From contig MEDY01000190.1 in the NCBI GenBank assembly GCA_001724265.1, forward strand, positions 1 through 54,937: a DNA stretch of 54,937 nucleotides. The letters run 5' to 3'. The notes beneath the pieces are model-generated. The model was not told where the DNA came from and did not search any database. It saw only the letters and a program-made list of their open reading frames with translations. Positions 21,801 to 31,076 of this stretch are shown in pieces. The translations under genes and the position numbers were made by a program. Position 1 is the first letter of the stretch. Each line of letters begins with the position of its first letter. The stretch is from Rhizaria sp. SCN 62-66. Taxonomy: Eukaryota; Rhizaria, unplaced.

Positions 21801-23590
21801 ACAGCCGGTCGCGCAGCCACGCGAGCGCGCTGGTGCTGACCGGGCCTGCGCTGCGGCTCGACCTGGACAACAAGCGGTCGCCGTGGGCAGTCAGCAACGC
21901 GGCTGTGAACGCGAGCGCCAACCTGAACGCGAGCACGAGGACGAGCGCGGCCAGCAAGAGCAACAGCAACAGCGGCGGCGACGGCGACGCTGGCGTTGAT
22001 GCAACCAACGCGGTCGCTGCTGTGGATGCTGGTGCTGCTGAGTGTAATGGCGGTGATTTTGATCACGCCCACGACGACGAGGCTGCGGCCGAGGCCGAGG
22101 CTGCTGCTGCGGCGGCGGCGCTGGCGGCCGAGGAGGAGGAGGAGGCGAGAAGCCTGCACCAAGCGATGCAGGAGGTCGACGACTACGGCATTCTGCCTTC
22201 CGAAGAGGACGACGACGACGATCATGTCAACGCACATAGTAATGCCGCTGATGTCGACAACAACAACAAAAACGCCGTCACGAACGACAACGATGGCAAT
22301 GTTGGCACGCCTGGCGTCATTGGCGGCAGAGTCGCCGGCGACGTCGACGGCGACCTGGAGCCCCCCGAGAGCCCGATCTTCGTGCCCGCGACCGCGGCCG
22401 CGACGCCGCGACGCACCGCGCGCGGGCTGCCGACGGCGCTCTCGCTGTCGCAGTCGCCGCTTTCGTTGTCGCCGCCGTCAGCGCTGCTGCCGCTGGGGCC
22501 GCCGCACTTGCGCGCGCCGCTACAGACGCAGCCGGAGCAGGACGAAGACGAGGGACTCGAGCAAGCGCAACTGCCGCAGACTCAGTCTCAGACTGAGACT
22601 GCGACCGAAACCCAACCTGAGGCTCAAGGCCCTACTCAAAGCCAGAGTCAGAGCCAGAATCGCTTGCGGTCACCGGCAGCGCGGTCGCTTTCGCTCGCAG
22701 TGCCTAAGTCCCCGTCGGCCGCGTCCGCGGGCGGCTTAACTTTGAAGCAGAGCGGCACCGCGAAGGTGGGTCACGTCAGCGCCGAGCCTGTCGTCGACGT
22801 GAGCGACAACAAGAGCGCGTGCTCCTACGAGATCACTCCGATCATCGCCGACATCGCCCCGGGCGCGAACGCTGTCGACGCGGCGCCTGGTATGGCCGCG
22901 ACGCCAATGTACCCGTCGTTCTCGCAGTCTTTCGCCGGCGAGGACCTCACTCTCGGCATCATTGCGCTCAACAACGGCAACTACAGCTCCAGCGCCAGCG
23001 ATCCTAGCAGCACCAACAGTTCGCAGCTCAAGCCGCGATCGCTTTCGCAATCGCTGACGCACGGTCGCGTCACGGCTGCGTCCACCGCGAGAGCCTCGGC
23101 CGTCAACACGCGCACCGGCAACGACCCTGCAGCTGGCTCTGGCGTGTTTGTGTCCCAGCCTAGCTTTACTCTGACGCCCTCAATCACCTACCCCGCGACG
23201 CCTGACTCACAGGTCTCATTGCAGTCGCAGGGGCAGCAGGGGAGCTCGCGGTCGCCACTGGACAGCTTTCCTTCGTTCGGCGACGGCCAGCTGTCGATGC
23301 TGTACGTGCCCACGCCCACGGTCGGCGACTGGGCCGCGCCGCCGCCGCGGGCCGCTGCGAACAGCACCGGCAGCACCAACGCCAAGGATGCTGCAGTCGG
23401 CGACAGCGACTGCCAAATCAACAGCAAAGAGCCTGCGTCGAGTGCGTCGCCGGCCGATAAGGCGGGCGCTGGCGCGGGGCTGGTCGCGGTGGCGGAGGCC
23501 GACGCGGAGGATGAGGCCGCAGCAGAGGCTGCGGCTGCTGCTGCGGCTGTGCCGACGGCAAGCGCTGTCGCGGCGTCAACAGAGTGCTAA
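18893..23590 (+). CDS. large disordered Ser-Pro repeat protein
   Basis: A single exon of 1,565 aa ends at TAA. I chose ATG 18893 (MQPVPVPAVAAPAP) over 18713 because Ala/Ser/Pro-biased codon use begins there. Residues about 380-765 carry dense basic Ser-Pro motifs (PQSPLRATP, LRSQSP, RAQSP, RSQSPKP, RPLSPGARPLSP), some twenty in all, resembling proline-directed kinase sites in microtubule-associated proteins. Later parts include an Asn run, a His/Gly/Asp block (HSHLAHGDLAHGHLAHGH), an acidic Ala-Glu helix near nt 22080-22210, and a Gln/Thr/Glu-rich stretch near 22560-22660. No enzymatic or named domain is visible. Cytoskeletal binding is only a suggestion. Confidence 0.7.
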   Translation: MQPVPVPAVAAPAPLRVKSSQTTWSPSSTPEPTPTAAETASAAAPASNLAPTSAAETVTVSASAPVTESASSAAAKAIAAIPMLQLFSNSNSNSNSRLSTSTSSNAVAASVSRLRPLSPTRLISCNTSLSSNAASSNAASSSSSSGASMGSKVPVLRSRSPPTAPNRASTTTPATASAAAAAPTNATVSGGQSQQGPFASPFRHAVSASSGVSAADPAVDAVVDARTASVIGAGVISATSAGARAIQTPATAGAHAAGSNAGPSAHGTVGSPLRGRARAPVSAAAAVAAGGGLSRAAGVFGPVTPVKVFASPSGGHAISAASASASGSVRRALSPSASVSALRRPSSSTRSSLGASGTATGAAAARTPSKGPVGASNLSTPQRAPRPQSPLRATPGSAQPQSPMRAQSPPPRLQTLRTSTSTLTTATSAASGGAAGGSKARGLSQSRSHAQLAQSPASASAAAAGAAAGSQLLRAKSPGAAAAARNSMSMRTSLSSSSLTSPHDVRATSNAHASPSSSTAAGPAAAAAASRRASLATPARRPSTAAGSRSPAAGTGAGAGSRPPSLRMSLSSTAFAPASSSGGSHTGAHSSANPDPSCSHPVPAASGGRRGVSTTSTHVSGNLSGSTRCTLPRPQSPLRSQSPSAAAVRSQSPKPAGAASLRAQSPSQRPSAQSQTLRAQSPLRSTQQALRSQSPKPKPASTAAATATTTSTAGRSFGGGNRPLSPTARPGPPATRTGPTAARPASAATRPLSPGARPLSPAARPPTGSGAYASNATAKAGAATDASAFHHVRTPSLGSSAGTPPNIPWSHPAVPPVCLDLALAKQEAYLAPRPAPAPNAAAANNNNNNNSGGHASSSNIGSVKVSRAAAASPGVGSAGTGSGTAGGATNSGKTAVTTAKTDAAAGAGATASVLSGQTSVKNTPHNDGDCELDRDCGGDGETEGGCGIGPRAHSHLAHGDLAHGHLAHGHSRSRSHASALVLTGPALRLDLDNKRSPWAVSNAAVNASANLNASTRTSAASKSNSNSGGDGDAGVDATNAVAAVDAGAAECNGGDFDHAHDDEAAAEAEAAAAAAALAAEEEEEARSLHQAMQEVDDYGILPSEEDDDDDHVNAHSNAADVDNNNKNAVTNDNDGNVGTPGVIGGRVAGDVDGDLEPPESPIFVPATAAATPRRTARGLPTALSLSQSPLSLSPPSALLPLGPPHLRAPLQTQPEQDEDEGLEQAQLPQTQSQTETATETQPEAQGPTQSQSQSQNRLRSPAARSLSLAVPKSPSAASAGGLTLKQSGTAKVGHVSAEPVVDVSDNKSACSYEITPIIADIAPGANAVDAAPGMAATPMYPSFSQSFAGEDLTLGIIALNNGNYSSSASDPSSTNSSQLKPRSLSQSLTHGRVTAASTARASAVNTRTGNDPAAGSGVFVSQPSFTLTPSITYPATPDSQVSLQSQGQQGSSRSPLDSFPSFGDGQLSMLYVPTPTVGDWAAPPPRAAANSTGSTNAKDAAVGDSDCQINSKEPASSASPADKAGAGAGLVAVAEADAEDEAAAEAAAAAAAVPTASAVAASTEC
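20040..21180 (+). repeat. degenerate Ser-Pro (QSP/LSP) coding repeats
   Basis: Repeated CAGTC(G/A/T)CC cores, often preceded by CGC or TCG, encode QSP units at irregular 10-40 bp spacing inside the Ser-Pro protein. Confidence 0.7.
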
Positions 23591-24498
23591 AACACCACTC
23601 TCCAGCTCACTCAATATGCGATCTTTTTGTTTATATCATGCAGCAATGCACATGTACAGCTTGTATTCACGCATTTTTAGTAGTATCTAAATGAATAATT
23701 AGTCATATGTTCAATTTTTCATGTTTCTTGCTTTGATTTTGAATGTGATTTTGTCTCTTTCTGGTTGATGTTGTGTTGTTCACCTGTCGCATGTCTGCGG
23801 CGTGACTGATTTGTTGACAACCAAGCCAAACGCAGTAGACTTATTTTCCGCGCGTGCCACTGCTTATTCTCGTCTTTCCCTGTATATTTGTCATGGACGA
23901 GCATACTCTGCCTAGGCTTGCTTCCATGGTCACTGCTGTCTGTCATTGCAACTACCCTTTTGCAGCTGTGGAACGGAGCGGCAATACGACCCGAGTCGGT
24001 ATTTTCTTGTGTTTGCGACTCCACAAATGCACGAGATATCTTTTTAAGCTTATTGTCGATGCGCAGTTTCCTGTCTGCCGGAAAACGCTCGAGATGAACA
24101 ACACTCACAGCCTGAGTGTCACTAAGACACAAATGTGCAAATATATACACCGATCAAGTTCCTTTAAGTAAAAACACACACACAACTGTATAGATGCAAT
24201 TGTACGTAGTAAGCCGCTCAAAATGGTATGACTTATTGACGAAGGTGTTGTGTTTCTGTGGTTTTCGTCGTTGAAATCGCAAGTTGACGCACGAGCGCAA
24301 ACTCTCACTCAGCCAACGGATACATTTTGGCTGCGTTATGTTTCGTTGAATAATAGAATATTAATGGGTTATTTGGGGATATAATTAAGAAAATATACAT
24401 TTATCAAAGTCTTACATACTATATTGAAAGAATGCGGCATCTGACGATCAATTTCTGTCAATATCTTAACTTTAATCTCGGTTTTTTTGCACAGCTCA
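23591..24498. other. intergenic region before the Asn/Gln-rich gene
   Basis: A 908-nt AT-rich spacer. The last bases, a T-run followed by gcacag at about 24484-24494, look like a splice acceptor just before the next ATG, so a 5'-UTR intron is possible. The 143-codon minus-strand frame here has no coding bias or recognisable motif. Confidence 0.45.
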
Positions 24499-26029
24499 AT
24501 GGAGCCGGGTCGTCGCCCAAACGGCCCCTCTCCGGCCGCTGCACGCTTTCTACAAGAGCTAGCGCACCGCGACCATCAACAAGCACTTGCCTCTGATGCG
24601 CTGTATAGCTTTAGCGCCCATAAAGAGGCCCGAGACAAGCACGAGGAGGAACGCGTCGCTCGTATCGCGGCCCTCAATCGTCAAAAGCAGCAACACCTTC
24701 GCGAGGTATGTCTCGCTCCCAAACAAATTCATAACAGATCAAGTCGCATAATATTGACCTTAATCTAACCTATATTCCGCTCAATATGCTACTTTTACTG
24801 TAGACCCGCGTCGCGCTCGGTCTGGAGGAGGACGACTCCGCAAACCTTCTCACCACCCCAATGGAGCAAATGCGGGCACAGATGCTGGCCAACCGTGTAA
24901 ATGCGCTTGCAGACACTGATGACGACCGATTTATGCATGTACACGCGCGAGCTGCGGTAGCAGCGCCGTAGCTTACCCCGCAACATCAGCGGAGGCAACC
25001 GCAGCTCCCGGCAGCACAGTCAACACTGGCACATCAACAGCAAGTTCAGCCGCAGCCTCCGCAGTCGTAGCTGCAGCCGCGGCCGCAGCCGCAGTCGGTG
25101 TTGCCCCGGCCTGACAACGGCCCCTTCTCGCCCTCGCGCCTCGAGGCCCGGCGCGCGCGCTCGCTGGCCGCGCTCGCACTTGTCCGTGCAGAGACGGCTG
25201 CCGCAGAGGCCGCCGCCGCTGCTGCGGCCGCAGAGGCCGCGCAGACTGCTGCCAAACAGGCTGCCGCAGAGGCAAAGGCTGCTGCGGCGGAGGCGGAGGC
25301 TGCGGAGGCCGTCGCGGCTGTTGACGCGTCTATCCTGACTCTCCGCGGGATTGAAGGCGCTGGGCATGAGTTCGACTTTGCGCAACCTGACGCGCAAAAG
25401 GGCATCTTCGTCTCGGTTGGCGCCGGCGCCAAGGCAAATACGAACGGTGGCGACACTGACTTGCGCCCAAGCAACACGAATATCAGCGATGTTGCTGGCT
25501 CCAGTGTTGCTGCGACTCAGCACGACCGCGCAATCGGTGCCGGTATTGGCTCTGGCCCTGCAAACAAGAATTACTACGGCGGTAGTCGCCACATTGGTGG
25601 GCATGGCGACTACGGCGGCTACAGTGACAACAGCGGTGGCGAGGACGACGACGAGCTTGTGTCCGCGGGCGCGTACAGCGACGTCAAGCTCTTCCACAAG
25701 AGCGGCGCGGGCACGGCCACTGGCATCGAGAGCGCGGTAAGTGCGACTGGCGTGCACAGTGTGAATCTTGACAACAGCTACTACAACAACAACTCGCACA
25801 TCACAAACATCTCCCACTTGGCGGTTACCATTGACGCTGGAAATAACAAACATGCCATCAATTCATTGCAGGCCAGTGCAAGTAATGGTAAGCATTTGAG
25901 GACAGATCATGCTTCCACTATTGCGGAACAAAGCTTCAGTAGTCGTCGTGTGAACAACGCAGATAGCTCTGATGCACCACTTGTGACTAAAGACCCATGG
26001 GATGCTTGGGACAGTAGCTCTGACGACAG

Positions 26030-26094
<65 letters not shown>

Positions 26095-29000
26095 GCAAAT
26101 CTCGCAACAAAATTACGAATTTACACTCGATTCGCCGTAACAATCGCGACAGCAACAATAACACAATCTTAAACGTCTCTACCTCTGCGAGCAAGAGCGT
26201 CATGACTACTCCCAAAAAGTCTGCTTCGACGGCTGAGTCTGCGGCAGCGCTATTGGTGGCCAATGCAGCGCTAGTTATCGCGTCTCCGCCCCGTGTATGC
26301 CGCGGGTACCCTACGGTGTCACTGCGTGCTCGCGACTTGCAGCAGCATCAGCAACAACAACAACAGCAAAACAACGTCGACAGCACTGACGGCTCTGATG
26401 CGGCACCAGGTAGCAGCGCAGTGGATGCTGTCAAGAAGACTGGTCTGCTGGGCGGTAAAATGTACATTGTGCCGCCGATCAGGAGCAATGCATCAAGCTC
26501 TATCGTGCGCAACTCCAGCAAGTCGCACAACGGGGCCGATGACGATAACTATGGCGATGGCAACAGCGACAGCGATGGTGATGACGCCAGCAGCGACAAT
26601 AGCAATCGCAATAATATCGACACGAATATCGACCACAGTCGCCGCTTTAACTATAATATCTTCAGCAGCAGCACTCGTCGCACGCATGTTGTGGCAGACT
26701 CTGTCGTGAGCTCTGTTTCCGTGTCGAACGCAGGCTCAGTGCACGTGTCTGCGTACGTGCCGCACAGCAACACGCGCCCCCGCCCGATGCCTGCGGTGCC
26801 CAACGGGCCCCTGACGCTCCGCACGATCCCTGTCTTGATGGTGCCGGTTACAACTGCAGGAACGCATCCAGCAACGGTGCAAGACTCAGTGAGCTCACAG
26901 CCTCAACTTCAGTCTCCCGATCAGTCAGCGGGAGTTGCGCGACAGTCATTGCTGCACAATAACAGCTCGTTATCGCGCCGCTACACGGGCGTGCCGTCCC
27001 CGTCGTCGTCGCCCGAGCCGACCGAGGCCGACGTCGCTGCGCTGTATGCGCACGAGGCTGCTGAGAAGCGCAGACGCGAGAGCGCGATTGCGCGCGCTGC
27101 TGAACAGGGGTGCGACGTTGCGAGCACGGTGCGCCCACTAACAAGCGCGGTTAATAACAACTCTGCACAAGCAAGTCAACGTCGCAGCAATAGTGACGTT
27201 GTTGACTCTGTGGGATTTGTGGCACAGAGGAGCAGCATCAGTGTCTCTAAGAACACAGCTGATAGCAGTCAAAGCGCTGCCCGTGTCCACGACCCACTGG
27301 CCGTCAGCATGATGAAGCGCCCCGCTTCGACAGCGACTGCTGTTGGTAATCGCGACAGCGCATACGAAACTGTAACGAATTATAACAGGACTACTGGGCT
27401 AACTACGGTCGTTTTGCCGAGTGAAACACTGTCTGCTAAGGCCGCTGCAACCGTCGCTGCTTCCGCCGCCGCCGCTGCCGCTGCTGCCGAGGCCTTGCGC
27501 AGGCAGTATGAGGACGAGGACGACCTTGACAGCCATTTAGCGCCGCGCGAGCGTCGCAGCTACAAGCGCGCGCAGGCACTACGCGAGCAGCAGCAGTTGC
27601 GGGAGCAACAGGCGCAGCAAGAGCTGGAGCGTGGGAAGCAGCAGCGGCAGCTTGAGCAGAAGCTCGACAACTTTCTCGATAGTTGTGACCAGGAGCGCCG
27701 CCGCGAGCCGAGCAAGCAACATCCGTGGAGCAATAGTGGCAACGGTGTCGTCGCCACGATATGGACCGACCTCACGAACAGGGCCCGCGCCGAGGCCAGG
27801 GCCGCAGCCGACGCGAAGTTTTTCTTGCAGACCGACCCTTTGCACGACCTCGGGCCCGAGTCCGAGGCCGAGGCCGCTGCCGACGCCGCGCTGGCCGAGG
27901 CCAAGCGCTCCCTCGCGCTCGCCGCGCGCCGCCGGCTCCGGGCCGAGCGCGCGCGCGCGGCGGACGACGCCGACAGGAGGGCTGCGGCGGCGATCGAGAG
28001 CGTCATGACCGGCAGCGGGGCCAGGGAGGTGCTCGATATGTCAAGCCGCGCGGTCGATAAGTCAAGTCGCCACAATGACGAGTCGCATGCTGGCGTTGCT
28101 CATGTTGAGGACGACCGAAACACGAGTGGTCACAGTGCTAATATGAAGAGCGTGTACGAGCATGTGACGCGTCTCAGGACAACGGAGGCAACGTCGGGGC
28201 TTTATCGTGAATACTCAAAGCGGACGTTTGTGACTGCCGCTGATGACGATCGTACTGATGCTGCGCACGGCTATAACGATGATATTACCCGGAATAATAA
28301 CGCAGGCGACAGCGTGCGTGCTCACGGTGACTCTCGGGTAGGTGTTTGTGGTCACTCTCAACGCCACGGTCACGCTGACTACGACGGAAGTGACGACGAA
28401 CATGATGACCACGACGACGATGACGCTGCTTCTGATCGTGGCGACAATACTCGTAACCTTAACCACTTAGAAGATCTTCTAGTTTATGGCCACGCCTACG
28501 GAACCGGCGACGGCGGGAGCAGCGGCGAACGTGACTTCGACAATGACGGTGACGCCGCATACGACAACTGCTATGTCCACGAAGGTGACGGCGGCGACTC
28601 TATGGGCGAGTATGCCGCCGGTGGTGTCGGTCGTCCTCACAAGGATCCCAACTACAGCGGCAACGGCAACGGCAACCCTTACTATGATGACGGCTCCGAC
28701 GGCGAGTTCAACGACCACGATGACTGCATTGAAGGCGACTACTCCGAGGGTGAGGGTTATTACTACGAAGGCGACGGCGGGGAAGGAGACTATGAGCTTG
28801 ACGACAGCAGCGGGTACGTCGTTGGCGATAGAGGGAGCGCAACTTACTATGACGACGACGACGACGACGACAACGCCTATCCGGATGCTACCCATAGCCG
28901 CGCGACCCACAACCGCGATGCCTACGCTCACGATCCTCGCAGACACTATCGCTATAACCAAGGCAACCACAACACATATCGCGGGTATAGCAGCAGCCGT

Positions 29001-30533
29001 AGCAACGACAACATTGCTCGCGGCAAGGGCTTCACTGTCACCGTCGACAACGACAATGATTACGATGATAACGGAGTCAATAGTGGCGACAACAACAACA
29101 ATAACAACAATCCAAACTTTAGCGGTGACGGTGCGAACGCGCGCAACGACGACAACCACGTCCGTGACCGCAGCAGCAGTGACGATGACGGATTCTATGC
29201 GATCGACGGAAATCAGAGTGGCAACGCGACGGTGTGCGACGAGTCGGACGATGACAGCGATGACTTTAGTGCATCTAATAGTTATCGCAGGATTGACAAC
29301 AGCCGCACCACGTCTCAGACACAAACGCAGGCCACTCAGACGCAATCCCGCACGCAATCGCAGAGAACCACTGAAACCCAGACTCAAGCGCGCGCCCACA
29401 CACAGGCCCAAGCTTACACTCAAACCCTGAGCCAAGCTCAGAGTCAGTCTCAGACGCAGACTGACGGCAAGGTTCAGTCAGAAACACAGCCACAGTCGCA
29501 GAGCCGGAGTCAGCCACGCGGCCGCCGGTCGCGCCGCCGCGGCCTGCAGACGCTGCTGCTGGCGCCGCCGCGGCACTGGCCGGGCGGGCGCGTGCCGCCG
29601 GAGCTGTTGTCCTTTAACAGGGCGCGGAAGCGCGCGGTGGACCTGGCGATCCGCACGCGCGCGCACACGCACGGCCGCGGCGTGACGGGCGGGGGCGGGG
29701 CACGCCGCAGCAGTCACGTCCAGGGCGGCGGGAGCATGCCGGAGACTGAGGCTGCGGCGACAGCGACAGAATGCCTGAACAGCAGCACCACATATGGCAG
29801 CCCCCGGAAGACTGGTTCGTCTCCTGAGAGATCTAAGCAACGCTTGCCGAGTAACGATGAGTCCATCAACCGCAGCTACTCCCGGGGTGGACACTGTCAC
29901 TCCAACAATGCGAGCTTCAGTGACGCCGGCGCGGCGTACAGCCGCTCGCCCCGGCGCGGCGGCAAGGCTGGCAATGGCCATGTGCCGACTGTGCCGATGA
30001 CCGTCGCCGTGACCACGCAAGCAGCAGACACAGGCGCAGGCGCAGGTGCGAAGGCTGCAGTGAGCTTGGGCTATTCTAACACGAGCGCGCGACCTGTTTG
30101 GCGCGTCTCCGGCGGCGTCGGCTCCCACAACAACAGCATCAACCTCAACAGCAACGGTGTTAAGAGCAATGGCGCCGGTGTGAATAGCAGCGCCAGCGCT
30201 GCGGCCGGCCTCGGCGGCGGCTACGGCTACGGCCACGGCGGCGGCGGCGCGGCGGGCGCCGAGATGGGCGTGCTGACGCGCGTACTCGTCAATACGGGCC
30301 GCAAGGTCGGCGTCGTGAATCACAAAAGCAGGCGCGAGAGACAGCGCGCGCGCGAGCAGCAAGAGTTGCAGGAGATGCAGGAGTTGTATGAGATGCGGCA
30401 ACTGCAGGAGCAGCAGGAAGAGATTGAGCGCGAGCGGCTGGAGCAGTGGCAGCGCGAGGAAGAGGAGGCGTTCAGCGCGGTGCTGGACATCAGCGACGCC
30501 CCCGTGAATGTCTCGCACGAGAAGCGCGCGTAA
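24499..30533 (+). CDS. very long Asn/Asp/Gln-rich coiled-coil protein with two in-frame TAG codons
   Basis: Exon 1 is 24499-24705 (69 codons, donor GTATGT). Exon 2 starts at 24804 after a TAG acceptor and stays in one frame to TAA at 30533, except for TAG codons at 24969 and 25068. Read as sense, the protein is about 1,978 aa. The N-terminus is helical and charged (EARDKHEEERVARIAALNR). Between and after the TAGs the sequence is Pro/Gln-rich. Further on are an Ala-rich helix, an Asn run near residue 480, a Gln/Arg/Glu coiled coil (nt 27540-27700), an Asp/Gly/Tyr-rich block (nt 28430-28900), a Gln-Thr repeat (nt 29300-29520) and a C-terminal coiled coil rich in QELQEM/QLQEQQEE. No named family is recognised. 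If TAG stops translation, the product is only about 124 aa. Confidence 0.65.
26026..26096 (+). repeat. (AAC)n microsatellite encoding poly-Asn
   Basis: About 22 AAC codons, with one Ile interruption, lie in the Asn/Gln-rich gene. It is the longest homopolymer-coding tract in the window. Confidence 0.9.
29300..29520 (+). repeat. degenerate CAG-ACN repeats encoding a Gln-Thr/Gln-Ser tract
   Basis: Imperfect 6-bp units (CAGACN, CAGAGT, CAGTCN) give a Gln at nearly every second residue for about 70 residues. There are no hydrophobic core positions, so it is likely disordered. Confidence 0.75.
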
Positions 30534-31076
30534 AAACGAACTCGTTATTTAGTACTTGTGCGACTGCACACAGTGTTACCGTTACATAGAATCAAGCTTT
30601 GGCTAACAAAGAAGAATATCAATGAGCGCCATAAACGCATACAAAACTTATTTTATGAGATATACAACTTAATATAGAGTATTTTCAAGTCATTAGTATG
30701 ACATTTCTAAAAATCCTTGATGAGACTGTTGATTCTGATGCTGTACTCCTCGTGTTACTATTTTTCTTGGTGACCAAGCGACTGCAGTGGCGACCGGTGA
30801 CTGCCAGCAAGGGCCTATACTCCGCGAGTTCAGAAACGTATATCATGCCTCGCACCATCCGTCAAATAGCATTCCGCGGACGAAATCCGCATTTATGTGA
30901 CGTAATATCTATTATAATGTAATTATGTTGTGCGAACCGTTATCTATGCATGGCAGCACCTTCCTCAAGTTTCCACAACTTTTGTTGCTGCTCCACTGCA
31001 TGTTTCCCCCTCCCGCACTTCGTTCACCTCGCATGATATACTCACAACCTAAACTCCCTCTTGTTGCACCGGATAG
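30534..31076. other. intergenic region before DHODH
   Basis: A 543-nt AT-rich spacer. It combines the 3' UTR of the preceding gene with the DHODH promoter, and the 60 nt before the DHODH ATG are pyrimidine-rich. No gene is supported here. Confidence 0.5.

Noticed and set aside
23719-24150. 143-codon minus-strand frame between the Ser-Pro and Asn/Gln-rich genes
   Set aside because: No ATG at its beginning, no codon bias and no family resemblance.
24939-25070. A possible 132-nt intron (GTACAC...TAG) that would remove both TAG codons from the Asn/Gln-rich gene in phase 0
   Set aside because: The donor has A at +5, unlike all 12 placed introns (G). The segment is GC-rich without a T-tract and translates smoothly into Pro/Gln-rich sequence continuous with both sides. 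It remains the main alternative to UAG as sense and should be tested with RNA-seq.
28479-29435. Minus-strand frame of 318 codons rich in Val/Ile/Ala
   Set aside because: It mirrors the Asp/Asn/Tyr-rich codons of the sense gene. The apparent hydrophobicity is an antisense effect, not evidence of a membrane protein.
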